From the NCBI RefSeq assembly GCF_000092925.1, contig NC_014217.1, positions 682,001 to 746,000 on the forward strand: a DNA stretch of 64,000 nt, written 5' to 3'. The stretch is from Ancylobacter novellus DSM 506. GTDB taxonomy: Bacteria > Pseudomonadota > Alphaproteobacteria > Rhizobiales > Xanthobacteraceae. Numbering within the stretch: position 1 is the first letter of the stretch; every line of letters starts with the position of its first letter. The translations under genes and the position numbers were made by a program. This document shows positions 45,323 to 53,125 of this stretch, piece by piece. The notes beneath the pieces were generated by a model. That model saw only the letters and a list, made by a program, of their open reading frames with translations. It did no database searches and was not told where the DNA came from.

Positions 45323-45934
45323 ATGTTGCCACGCCAAACATACTCCGATGATCGCTTCACCCCATACGCCGCAGCCATAGGGCGAGCGACGTTGGCGTGG
45401 AACGCCCTACATGAGGCCCTTGGCTTGGTTCTTTGGGCAATGACTGGCGAGGACGATGGCGTTGTAGCTCTGGCTATATGGAATAGCCTAAAAAGCGACA
45501 GAACAAAACGCGACATCCTAATTGCCGCTTCAGCGGCAATCTATGAATCAAAAAAATGGGACTTCGATAACGACGATAGCGCCCAAATAGACATTTCAAG
45601 ACTAACAAAAGAAAACTTAGATATTCTATTTCTTTGCGACTCTTGCACACAAATTGAGGAGGATCGCAACAACGCAGTTCACTCACCTCTGCTATATAAT
45701 TACGCGGATCAACGAGTCGACCCCTTCTCCCACCAAGGCAATACCCGCGCGCAAAAGCTGATAGGGTATGATTTGTTATCTAGCTTCGATCTGTTGCGAG
45801 AACGCGCAATTCTTCTTAGAGATTTCGCCCTTTCTGTCGAGAAATCGATGCGCGACGAGCGTCTTCCATGGCCGAATAGACCTGAACTGCCAGGTCTGAA
45901 GCCGACCAAACGAAGTCGGGATCGCCAATGCTAG
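45323..45934 (+). CDS. Helical HEPN-like protein with Rx4H motif (transposon B cargo)
   Basis: 203 residues from the ATG at 45323. Helices YAAAIGRATLAWNALHEALG and SLKSDRTKRDILIAAS precede IEEDRNNAVHSPL, where R115 and H120 have the HEPN Rx4H spacing. It matches the transposon A protein in AIGR, hydrophobic spacing and DR-x4-HxP. Codon use in the middle is AT-richer than the genome. Weak ribosome site; earlier in-frame starts would overlap the divergent small gene. Possible RNase toxin, inference only. Confidence 0.68.
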   Translation: MLPRQTYSDDRFTPYAAAIGRATLAWNALHEALGLVLWAMTGEDDGVVALAIWNSLKSDRTKRDILIAASAAIYESKKWDFDNDDSAQIDISRLTKENLDILFLCDSCTQIEEDRNNAVHSPLLYNYADQRVDPFSHQGNTRAQKLIGYDLLSSFDLLRERAILLRDFALSVEKSMRDERLPWPNRPELPGLKPTKRSRDRQC

Positions 45935-46073
45935 ATTTCAATTCTGAAACCCCCGCCTCAATCATGGCGTCGGTAATCTCTACGCCCTCCACGTCAGGAC
46001 GATATTCCTCTTTGGTCGCACACATCTCGCGCCACCTCTCAACCACATCGAAAAAATAAGCGCGGCAGGCCAT
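45816..46073 (-). CDS. Small terminal ORF of transposon B
   Basis: 85 residues starting MACRAYFFDVVERWREM, with ITDAMIEAGVSELKSSIGDP and ASDLAVQVYSAMEDAR, a pattern seen in small phage and plasmid proteins. It begins 40 bases inside the right terminal repeat and overlaps the convergent Rx4H gene by 119 bases, just as in transposon A. Function unknown. Confidence 0.55.
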   Translation of the reverse strand: MACRAYFFDVVERWREMCATKEEYRPDVEGVEITDAMIEAGVSELKSSIGDPDFVWSASDLAVQVYSAMEDARRASISRQKGRNL

Positions 46074-46146
46074 TGCGCCCGCCTCATGCCGCACTATCGC
46101 GCCAGCGCACGGGCTATGTCAAGTATATTATTGGGAAAAAAATCCT

Positions 46147-46175
46147 TGACAGCGTGACGCTGCTCGGGTAGCTTT
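46147..46175 (+). promoter_or_regulatory. Putative sigma-70 promoter of the GTA cluster
   Basis: TTGACA (46147-46152), a 17-base spacer, then TAGCTT (46170-46175). The A-tract immediately upstream, which could act as an UP-like element, is the target in which transposons A and B inserted; the -35 box begins 11 bases beyond the right transposon end. There is no promoter-like sequence nearer the first GTA gene. Confidence 0.55.
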
Positions 46176-46238
46176 TGGTCATGCTCCACCATTGCGTCCG
46201 AGGCCGCGGGCTTCCGGCGCGGGGCGATGAGGGTTTCC

Positions 46239-46323
46239 GGCCGGCCACCACGCCGGCCCCGCACATTCCACAGCCGGCCGCGCGGCCGGCTTTTTCACAT
46301 CCGGGCCGGCTCGGCCGGCCTTT
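46239..46323 (+). terminator. Three tandem hairpins in the GTA leader, the middle one a terminator
   Basis: H1: GGCCGGC-n6-GCCGGCC (46239-46258). H2: AGCCGGCCGC/GCGGCCGGCT followed by TTTTT (46272-46295). H3: GGCCGGC-TCG-GCCGGCC followed by TTT (46304-46323). All arms share the same 7-base core, so alternative pairings are possible. H2 has the form of a strong intrinsic terminator placed between promoter and first gene, i.e. an attenuator candidate. Confidence 0.7.
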
Positions 46324-46351
46324 CCATCGGGCAGGGTTCGGCAGAGGCGGC

Positions 46352-46885
46352 ATGGCGACGGGCAACCGAATGATTTCGCCGGCCGTCCTGCTGGAGGTGC
46401 GACGGCTCTACGAGGAGACCGACGTCTCGGTCGCGCGCATCGCCGTGCTGCTCGGCATCAACAGGCGGACCATCTATCGCCACGCGGAGAGGCAGGGATG
46501 GCAGCCGCGCCGGCTCGACGAGCGGTTCCGCCCGGGCGTGCCGCTGGCGGAGCCGCCGGCGCCGGCCCCCGAGGAGGGCATCCCGGCCGAGGCGCTGCCC
46601 CGCCGCGCGCTGATCGCCCGGCTGGTGCGGCGGATCGAGGCCGAGATCGCCGCCGTCGAGCGGCTGGTGGCGAAGGCCGGCCGCGAGCGCGAGACCGACG
46701 GCGTCGCCGAGACCGAGCGGGCGGCGCGCACGCTCGCCATCCTCGTGCGCTCGCTGCGCGAGCTGGCGGCGCTGGAGAAGGACGAGCCGGGCGGTGACGA
46801 TGACGCAGCACGCGACGCCGACGCCTTCCGACGCGAGCTTGGCGAAACTCTTGAGCGCGTGCTGGCGGCAGGGGAGGCTCCCTGA
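46352..46885 (+). CDS. GTA terminase small-subunit-like protein
   Basis: 177 residues from ATG 46352. The N-terminal helix-turn-helix ISPAVLLEVRRLYEETDVSV, ARIAVLLGINRRTIYRHAER fits DNA recognition by a small terminase; the rest is charged helix (RRIEAEIAAVERLVAKAG). Its place just before the large terminase matches gene 1 of the Rhodobacter GTA. It overlaps the TerL reading frame by about 90 bases. Confidence 0.8.
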   Translation: MATGNRMISPAVLLEVRRLYEETDVSVARIAVLLGINRRTIYRHAERQGWQPRRLDERFRPGVPLAEPPAPAPEEGIPAEALPRRALIARLVRRIEAEIAAVERLVAKAGRERETDGVAETERAARTLAILVRSLRELAALEKDEPGGDDDAARDADAFRRELGETLERVLAAGEAP

Positions 46886-48173
46886 GCTGCTCGCCACGCT
46901 GCCGCCGCCGACCGCGCAATGGCTGCGGCACCACTGGCCGCTGCTCGGCCGCGCGTCGCAGCATCCGCCCGACACGGCGCAGGGCGGCGGCGACTGGCTG
47001 ACCTGGCTGGTGCTGGGCGGGCGCGGCGCCGGCAAGACACGCGCCGGCGCCGAATGGGTGCGCGCTCTCGCCTTCGGCCGGGCGGGGCCCCCCGCCGGGC
47101 GCATCGCGCTGGTGGCGGAGAGCCTCGGAGACCTGCGCGAGGTGATGGTCGAGGGCGTCTCGGGCCTGCTGGCCGTGCATCCGCGCGGCGAGCGGCCGAC
47201 ATGGGAGCCGACGCGAAAGCGGCTGGAATGGCCGAACGGCGCGGTGGCGCAGGGTTTTTCCGCCGACGACCCGGAGTCCTTGCGCGGGCCGCAATTCGAC
47301 GCCGCCTGGTGCGACGAGCTGGCGAAATGGCGCTACGCGCAGGCGGCGTTCGACAATCTGCAATTCGGGCTGCGCCTCGGCGCCCGGCCGCGGCAGATGG
47401 TGACGACGACCCCGCGCCCGACAACGCTGCTGCGGGCGCTGCTGGCCGATCCGCGGACGGCGGTGACGCGGATGGGCACCGCGGAGAACGCGGCGCATCT
47501 GGCCCCACACTTTCTCGAGACCGTGGTCGGCCGCTATGCCGGCACGCGGCTCGGCCGGCAGGAACTCGACGGCGAACTGATCGAGGACCGGCCGGACGCA
47601 TTGTGGAGCCGCGCGCTGATCGAGGCGGGGCGGGAGGCGGCGGCGCCGGAGATGGTCCGGCAAATGGAGCGCATCGTGGTGGCGGTCGACCCGCCGGCCT
47701 CCTCGCGCAAGCACGCCGATGCCTGCGGGCTGGTGGCGGCGGGGATCGACAGGGACGGCCTCGTGCATGTGCTGGCCGATGAGAGCGCGCAAGGCTTGAC
47801 GCCGACCGGATGGGGCGGACGGGCGGTGGGGCTGTTCCACCGGCTTGAGGCGGACCGCGTGGTGGTCGAGGTCAACCAGGGCGGGGAGATGGTGAAGAGC
47901 ATCCTCGCCGGCATCGATCCTTCCGTGCCGGTGAGGGAGGTGCGGGCGACGCGCGGAAAATGGCTGCGCGCCGAGCCGGTCGCCGCGCTCTACGAGCAGG
48001 GCAGGGTGCGCCATGCCGGCGCCTTCCCGGCGCTGGAGGACGAATTATGCGATTTCGGCTCCGACGGCCTGTCGAACGGGCGCTCGCCGGACCGGCTCGA
48101 CGCGCTGGTCTGGGCGGTCACCGCTTTGGCGCTCGGCCCGAAGGAAGCCGCGCCAAGAGTGAGACAGGTGTGA
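46794..48173 (+). CDS. terL: GTA/phage terminase large subunit
   Basis: 459 residues. ATPase domain: Walker A LGGRGAGKTRAGAEW (near 75-82), Walker B region FDAAWCDELAKW, coupling motif TTTPRPTTLL. Nuclease domain: IVVAVDPPAS, VVEVNQGGEM and a C-terminal acidic DRLDALVWAV. It packages DNA into the GTA head. GTG at 46794 or ATG at 46800 are possible starts. The next GTA gene follows only after an opposite-strand nuclease gene. Confidence 0.93.
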   Translation: MTMTQHATPTPSDASLAKLLSACWRQGRLPELLATLPPPTAQWLRHHWPLLGRASQHPPDTAQGGGDWLTWLVLGGRGAGKTRAGAEWVRALAFGRAGPPAGRIALVAESLGDLREVMVEGVSGLLAVHPRGERPTWEPTRKRLEWPNGAVAQGFSADDPESLRGPQFDAAWCDELAKWRYAQAAFDNLQFGLRLGARPRQMVTTTPRPTTLLRALLADPRTAVTRMGTAENAAHLAPHFLETVVGRYAGTRLGRQELDGELIEDRPDALWSRALIEAGREAAAPEMVRQMERIVVAVDPPASSRKHADACGLVAAGIDRDGLVHVLADESAQGLTPTGWGGRAVGLFHRLEADRVVVEVNQGGEMVKSILAGIDPSVPVREVRATRGKWLRAEPVAALYEQGRVRHAGAFPALEDELCDFGSDGLSNGRSPDRLDALVWAVTALALGPKEAAPRVRQV

Positions 48174-48174
48174 A

Positions 48175-49317
48175 TCAGGGCGTCGGCGGCTGGGCGATGG
48201 CCTGCAGGTAGTCGTCGGCGAAGTCGGTCTCGATCTCGATCCACAGCGGGGCGTGGTCGGACATCTGCCAGGTCCGCCACTTGGCGTAGCGCGCCTCCGG
48301 CGTGGTGGCGCGGAATGCTGCCTTCTTCTCCGGATCCTGCGCCGGGACATGCGACGCATAGAGCACCATGTCCTCGTCGCGGAACACGTCCTCGAACAAG
48401 GAGAGCATGCCGCCGCCCGCGACCTTGAAGCGCCTGTCTTTCACCCGGACGGCGATCTGGTCGTAGAAATACGCGCCCTTCTGGCGGACCTTGTCGCCGT
48501 CGATCTCGGCGGGGACCTTGAAGCCCTTCTCCTTCAGCGCCTTCATGGTCTCGTGCTCGGGGCTGACGACGTTGAAGTCGCCGAGCAGGATGTAGTTCTC
48601 CGGCGCGCCGAGCTGGTCGGAATCGGGCTTGGCGGCGTCCTGCCGCTTGGCGAAGAAGCCGACGAGCTTGCGGATCTCGTCGATGCGCCGCTGCAGCTGG
48701 TCGCCGCTGTCGTCGCCGTAATAGATGTGCACCGTGCACAGGCTGAAGCGGAACCAGCCGGACTGGAACGCGACCATGAACGGGCTGCGGGCGAATTGCT
48801 GGCGCGTCTCGACGATGGTCGGGGCGATGTCGGGCTGGTCCTTCGGCTTCACCTTCTTGCGGGCGACGACGAGCTGTCCATCGGGCAGCACGATCTCGCC
48901 GGCGACCTTGCGGAACCAGACCTTCTCGGTGTTGTAGACGAAGGCCATGCGCTCGCCATTTCCCGAGGCGCCCTCGGTGACGTCGGTGGCGATGTAGTCC
49001 CATTCGCGCCCGAGGATGCGCATCAGCCGCCGGAACGGCTCGAGGTCCTCGTTGACCTCCTGGATCGCCACCAGGTCGAAGGCGGAGATGAGCTCGGCGA
49101 GGTAGTAGAAGGTCTCCGGCAGTCGGGGACCCCAGCCGAACTTGTTGGAATCGAAGTCGCGAATGTTCCAGGTCGCGAGCAGCAGCGAACCGTCGCTCTT
49201 GCGCCGCCGGATCGGCTCCAGCCGCTGGCGGATGGCGAGGAGGCGGGCGGCGCAGCGCTCGGCCGCGCCGGGCTCGCGCTGAAGGTCACGCTTCAGACTG
49301 GCGTAGTTGTTCGACAC
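48175..49317 (-). CDS. Endonuclease/exonuclease/phosphatase (EEP) family protein, inserted in GTA cluster
   Basis: 380 residues with the DNase I-like fold: LLATWNIRDF, LVAIQEVNED (metal Glu), FSLCTVHIYYG, NYILLGDFNVVSPE and a final MSDHAPLWIEIE (catalytic Asp-His). No signal peptide. It lies on the opposite strand between terL and portal, a place where Rhodobacter-type GTA clusters normally have no gene. It ends two bases from the terL stop. Substrate (DNA, phosphoester or other) unknown. Confidence 0.88.
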   Translation of the reverse strand: MSNNYASLKRDLQREPGAAERCAARLLAIRQRLEPIRRRKSDGSLLLATWNIRDFDSNKFGWGPRLPETFYYLAELISAFDLVAIQEVNEDLEPFRRLMRILGREWDYIATDVTEGASGNGERMAFVYNTEKVWFRKVAGEIVLPDGQLVVARKKVKPKDQPDIAPTIVETRQQFARSPFMVAFQSGWFRFSLCTVHIYYGDDSGDQLQRRIDEIRKLVGFFAKRQDAAKPDSDQLGAPENYILLGDFNVVSPEHETMKALKEKGFKVPAEIDGDKVRQKGAYFYDQIAVRVKDRRFKVAGGGMLSLFEDVFRDEDMVLYASHVPAQDPEKKAAFRATTPEARYAKWRTWQMSDHAPLWIEIETDFADDYLQAIAQPPTP

Positions 49318-49445
49318 GGCATGCCCCCGCCCGGTCGTTCCGCCCGATCGGTGGAAGACTACCAGAAGTAGTCCTTCCTGTCTGTGACAGCCTGCCGGCT
49401 TTTGCCGGTGCCCCTTTCGATCCCGCGCCGCTTCAGGATGGGTCC

Positions 49446-50615
49446 ATGGCTCGCCTCAATCTTCCTTTCGCCTTCCGCCGCAGGCCGACGGCGCCGCCGG
49501 AGGCCAAGGCCTCGCGCACGCAGGCGCTCATCGCGCTGATCGGCGGGCACCGGCCGCAATGGACGCCGCGCGACTATGGCGCGCTGGCCCGCGAGGGCTA
49601 CCAGCGCAACGCCGTCGCCCATCGCTGCGTGCGGCTCATTGCGCAGGCGGTCGGCGAGGTGCGCTTCACCCTTTCCGAGGGCGGGCGCGAGATCGCCGCC
49701 CATCCGCTCACCGACCTCCTGGCGCAGCCCAATCCGCGCCTCTCCGGCACCGGGCTGATGGAGGCGCTGGCGGCGCATCTGATGCTCGCCGGCAATGCCT
49801 ATGTCGAGGCGGTCGCGCTCGGCGGCGATGTGCGCGAGCTGCACATATTGCGCCCCGACCGCATGCGCGTCGTGCCCGGCGCGGACGGGTGGGCGGAAGC
49901 TTACGAATACACGGCGGGCGGGCGCTCGGTGCGCTTCGTCCAGGACGGCTCGCCGCCTCCCATCCTGCATGTCGCGCTGTTCAACCCGCTCGACGACCAT
50001 TACGGCGCCCCTCCGCTGGAGGCGGCGCAGGTGGCGCTCGACCTGCACAACGCCGCTGGCGCCTGGAACAAGGCGCTGCTGGACAATTCCGCCCGGCCCT
50101 CCGGCGCCCTCGTCTATGGCGGCGCCGGCAACCTCTCGGACGAGCAGTTCGACCGGCTGAAGGAGGAGCTGGAGCAGAACTTCTCCGGCTCCGCCAATGC
50201 CGGGCGGCCGCTGCTGCTGGAAGGCGGGCTCGACTGGCGGCCGCTGTCGCTGTCGCCGAAGGACATGGATTTCCTCGAGGCGCGCAATGCCGCGGCGCGC
50301 GAGATCGCGCTCGCCTTCGGCGTGCCGCCCATGCTGCTCGGCATTCCGGGCGACGCCACCTACGCCAATTACAGCGAGGCGAGCCGGGTGCTCTGGCGCC
50401 AGACCGTGCTGCCGCTGGCGCGCCGGCTGGGCCAGGAGCTGACCGGCTGGCTCGCGCCCGCCTTCGGCACGGCGCGGCTCGCTTTGGAGCCCGACCTCGA
50501 CGCGGTCGAGGCGCTGAGCTTCGAGCGCGAGGCGCTGTGGCGCCGGGTGAACGAGGCGAATTTCCTCACCGAGGACGAAAAACGCCAGGCCGTCGGCTAC
50601 GGGCTGCGCGGCTGA
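49446..50615 (+). CDS. GTA portal protein (HK97 family)
   Basis: 389 residues. Portal signatures: RNAVAHRCVRLIAQAVGEV, LHILRPDRMRVVPG, IAFGVPP-type ALAFGVPPMLLGIPGDATYA and NYSEASRVLWRQTVLPL. It forms the dodecameric ring through which TerL pumps DNA (GTA gene 3). The C-terminus NEANFLTEDEKRQAVGYG is typical of this family. Confidence 0.94.
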   Translation: MARLNLPFAFRRRPTAPPEAKASRTQALIALIGGHRPQWTPRDYGALAREGYQRNAVAHRCVRLIAQAVGEVRFTLSEGGREIAAHPLTDLLAQPNPRLSGTGLMEALAAHLMLAGNAYVEAVALGGDVRELHILRPDRMRVVPGADGWAEAYEYTAGGRSVRFVQDGSPPPILHVALFNPLDDHYGAPPLEAAQVALDLHNAAGAWNKALLDNSARPSGALVYGGAGNLSDEQFDRLKEELEQNFSGSANAGRPLLLEGGLDWRPLSLSPKDMDFLEARNAAAREIALAFGVPPMLLGIPGDATYANYSEASRVLWRQTVLPLARRLGQELTGWLAPAFGTARLALEPDLDAVEALSFEREALWRRVNEANFLTEDEKRQAVGYGLRG

Positions 50616-50678
50616 GAACGAGAAGGTCCGGCTGCGGGGCCGGGCACCAACAGGGGGAGCGCGGAGGGAGACACGCCC

Positions 50679-50867
50679 ATGCAGGTCCTCATCGATGCTT
50701 TCGCCAAGCGCGGCGACCTCGCTCATCTGGCGCTGCTGATGTGGGCGCTCGGCGCCTCTGCACTGGCGGCGCTCGCCCTGCGCGAGCTCGGCCGGGCGGT
50801 GCGCCGCTTCGACGACTTCGTGCGCGAGATCGCGCGCTTCAACGCCTTGTTCGGAGACGAGCAATGA
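50679..50867 (+). CDS. Small membrane protein (GTA gene 3.5-like)
   Basis: 62 residues after a GGGAGAC site. One hydrophobic helix (LALLMWALGASALAALAL) and an amphipathic tail (RRFDDFVREIARFNALFG). Its position after portal fits the small gene 3.5 of Rhodobacter-type GTA clusters. Function unknown. Its stop overlaps the next ATG. Confidence 0.75.
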   Translation: MQVLIDAFAKRGDLAHLALLMWALGASALAALALRELGRAVRRFDDFVREIARFNALFGDEQ

Positions 50868-51031
50868 CATCGACGCCACGCATCCGGGCCTTCCTGCCCG
50901 GGCGCCCGCGCCTGCCGGCGGCCAGCCATGCCGGCAATGCGCCACAGGTGTTCCGTGAGTTCGGCCGCACGCTCGGGCGTCTCGAGCGCGCCGCCGCCAC
51001 CCGCCGCTCGCGTGACGGGGAGGGGGCATGA
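50864..51031 (+). CDS. Small basic GTA-cluster protein
   Basis: 55 residues (MTSTPRIRAFLPGRPRLPAA ... EFGRTLGRLERAAATRRS). Both ends overlap neighbouring genes by 4 bases (ATGA), so it is translated with its neighbours. Not recognised; its place between the 3.5-like gene and the protease argues that it is real. Confidence 0.65.
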   Translation: MTSTPRIRAFLPGRPRLPAASHAGNAPQVFREFGRTLGRLERAAATRRSRDGEGA

Positions 51032-51597
51032 CCATGCCCGCCGGTTTCGCTCCGGCACCCATCCAGACCAAGGCGCATCCCGGCGCGCTGGCCACGATCG
51101 AGCCGGACGGCAGCTTCGAAGGCTATGCCGCCCTGTTCGGCCGGGTCGATCTCGGCCGCGACCTGATCCTGCCCGGCGCCTTCGCCCGCTCGCTCGCCGA
51201 GCGCGGCACAAGCGGCGTGCGCATGCTGTTCCAGCACGATCCGGCCGAGCCGATCGGCACCTGGCTGTCGCTCCGCGAGGACGCGGTGGGCCTGCATGTC
51301 CGCGGCCGGCTGACGCTCGACGTCGCCCGCTCCCGCGAGGTGCTGGCGCTGATGCGCGCCGGCGCCATAGACGGGCTCTCCATCGGCTTCCGCACGGTGG
51401 AGGGCCGCACCGACCCGCGTTCGCGCGTGCGCCGGCTCTCGCGCATCGATCTGTGGGAGGTGTCGATCGTCACCTTCCCGATGCAGCCGGACGCCCGCAT
51501 CGCCGGCGTGAAGCGCGCCGCCTCGCTCGCCGGCATCATCCGCCGCGGCGCCAGGCGCCTGCGGGCGCTGCCGGGGCTGAGGCCGCTGGCGGTGTGA
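51028..51597 (+). CDS. GTA prohead protease (HK97 type)
   Basis: 189 residues. S78/HK97 protease signatures: FEGYAALFGRVDLGRDLILP, MLFQHDPAEPIGTW (catalytic His) and IDGLSIGFRTVEG (catalytic Ser). IDLWEVSIVTFPM completes the fold. It trims the capsid protein during head maturation (gene 4). It overlaps the preceding small gene by 4 bases. Confidence 0.94.
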   Translation: MTMPAGFAPAPIQTKAHPGALATIEPDGSFEGYAALFGRVDLGRDLILPGAFARSLAERGTSGVRMLFQHDPAEPIGTWLSLREDAVGLHVRGRLTLDVARSREVLALMRAGAIDGLSIGFRTVEGRTDPRSRVRRLSRIDLWEVSIVTFPMQPDARIAGVKRAASLAGIIRRGARRLRALPGLRPLAV

Positions 51598-51612
51598 CGT
51601 CCTCAAGCGCGT

Positions 51613-51717
51613 CCTCATCCTGAGGTGCTGGCCAAAGGCCAGCCTCGAAGGATGCTCGTCCGGGTGCGCTCTACCGACATCCTTCGAGGCTCGCTGCGCT
51701 CGCACCTCAGGATGAGG
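51613..51717. repeat. Extragenic palindromic repeat (CCTCATCCTGAGG type), copy 1
   Basis: Arms CCTCATCCTGAGGTG and CACCTCAGGATGAGG, with inner arms CCTCGAAGGATG and CATCCTTCGAGG. It sits inside the GTA cluster between protease and capsid genes. Second copy at 56429-56536. Confidence 0.9.
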
Positions 51718-51812
51718 TTCGTCGGGTGCAGGGCCATTCCCAAACCATTGCCGGTCAAGACGTGAATCCCCGCCAAGCTCGGGGATGACGGCGCTCTTTC
51801 GTCATATCGAAC

Positions 51813-53096
51813 ATGGACATGAGCAACATGGATCCCAGCACACCCGCACCCGAATCCAAATCCGCGGTCGAGACCAAGCATCTGCCGGGGCCGGAGGTGA
51901 CGGCGGCCTTCGAGGAGTTCATGACCGCCTTCGAGGCGTTCAAGGACGCCAACGACCAGCGCCTCGGCGAGCTGGAGCGGCGCGGCATCGATGCGGTGAC
52001 CACCGACAAGGTCGAGCGCATCAATGCCGCGCTCGACACGCAGAAGGCGCTGATCGACGAGCTGGTGCTGAAGGCCCGGCGCCCGGCGCTCGGCGGTGCC
52101 GGCGACCTCGTGAGCGACCTCGCGGCCCGCGAGCACAAGGCGGCGTTCGACTCCTATGTCCGCACCGGCGAGGCGGCCGGGCTGAAGCGGCTGGAGGCCA
52201 AGGCGCTCTCCGCCGGCGTCGGCACTGACGGCGGCTATGTCGTGCCGAACGAGACCGAGCGCGAGATCGGCAAGCGCCTGACGGCGCTCTCGCCGATCCG
52301 CGCCATCGCCGATGTGCGCACCATCTCGTCCGGCACCTACAAGAAGCCGTTCATGACCTCCGGCCCGGCCGTCGGCTGGGTGGCGGAGACCGGGGCGCGG
52401 GCGCAGACCGCCAGCCCGGTGCTGGACGAACTCGCCTTCCCGGCGATGGAGCTCTACGCCATGCCGGCGGCGACGCAGACCCTGCTCGACGACGCGGCGG
52501 TGAATATCGACGAATGGCTCGCCATCGAGGTGGAGGCGGCCTTCGCGGCGCAGGAGGGCTCGGCTTTCGTGTCCGGCGACGGCTCGGGCAAGCCGAAGGG
52601 CTTCCTCGCCTATGACACGGTGGCGGAGAGCGCCTGGGTGTGGGGCAAGCTCGGCTTCGTTTCGACCGGCGCCGCCGGCGATTTCCCCGCCGCCAGCCCG
52701 GCCGACCCGCTGGTCGACCTCGTCTATGCGCTGAAAGCCGGCTACCGGCAGAACGGCTCTTTCGTGATGAGCCGGCGCACGCAAGGGGCGGTGCGCAAGC
52801 TGAAGGACGAGAACGGCCAGTATCTCTGGGCGCCGCCCACCGCGCCGGGGACCCCGCCGAGCCTGCTCGGCTTCCCGGTCCATGAGGCGGAGGAGATGCC
52901 GGAGATCGGGGCGGGCAGCCTCTCGGTCGCCTTCGGCGATTTCCGCCGCGGCTATCTGGTAGTGGACCGGGCGGGGGTGCGCGTGCTGCGCGATCCCTAT
53001 TCCGCCAAGCCCTATGTGCTGTTCTACACGACCAAGCGCGTCGGCGGCGGCGTGCAGGACTTCGACGCCATCAAGCTGCTGAAGTTCGCGGAGTAG
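51813..53096 (+). CDS. GTA major capsid protein (HK97 fold)
   Basis: 427 residues. The N-terminal about 110 residues are a charged helical scaffold-like part (EFMTAFEAFKDANDQRLGEL) expected to be removed by the protease. Mature body signatures: SAGVGTDGGYVVPNETEREI, ATQTLLDDAAVNIDEWLA, FVSGDGSGKPKGFL, RRTQGAVRKLKDENGQYLW and VLRDPYSAKPYVLFY. Gene 5 of GTA clusters. No obvious ribosome site precedes the ATG; alternative in-frame ATGs follow at 51819 and 51828. Confidence 0.94.
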   Translation: MDMSNMDPSTPAPESKSAVETKHLPGPEVTAAFEEFMTAFEAFKDANDQRLGELERRGIDAVTTDKVERINAALDTQKALIDELVLKARRPALGGAGDLVSDLAAREHKAAFDSYVRTGEAAGLKRLEAKALSAGVGTDGGYVVPNETEREIGKRLTALSPIRAIADVRTISSGTYKKPFMTSGPAVGWVAETGARAQTASPVLDELAFPAMELYAMPAATQTLLDDAAVNIDEWLAIEVEAAFAAQEGSAFVSGDGSGKPKGFLAYDTVAESAWVWGKLGFVSTGAAGDFPAASPADPLVDLVYALKAGYRQNGSFVMSRRTQGAVRKLKDENGQYLWAPPTAPGTPPSLLGFPVHEAEEMPEIGAGSLSVAFGDFRRGYLVVDRAGVRVLRDPYSAKPYVLFYTTKRVGGGVQDFDAIKLLKFAE

Positions 53097-53125
53097 CGGT
53101 CAGGGCTGCGGCGCAAAAGAAAAGA

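Larger units (their letters stand above)
44032..46135. mobile_element. IS1595-family transposon B with passenger genes (2104 bp)
   Basis: Inverted repeats at 44032-44053 (CCTAATTATATACTTGACA plus TAG) and 46114-46135 (same with two mismatches). The left flank is AAAAAAAT and the right flank is eight A then T, so the target duplication is A-rich with one base of slippage. Gene order mirrors transposon A: transposase, small TPPxPH protein on the opposite strand, Rx4H protein, convergent terminal ORF. Confidence 0.87.

Noticed and set aside
46147..46175. TTGACA beyond transposon B considered as a third transposon end
   Set aside because: It resembles the inner TTGACA-x-GCGTGA of transposon B for a few bases, but the AATTATATAC part of the terminal repeat is missing; a promoter explains it better.
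46458..48014. Long minus-strand frames opposite terL
   Set aside because: Low-complexity Arg/Pro/Ala shadow products; terL has full ATPase and nuclease motifs.
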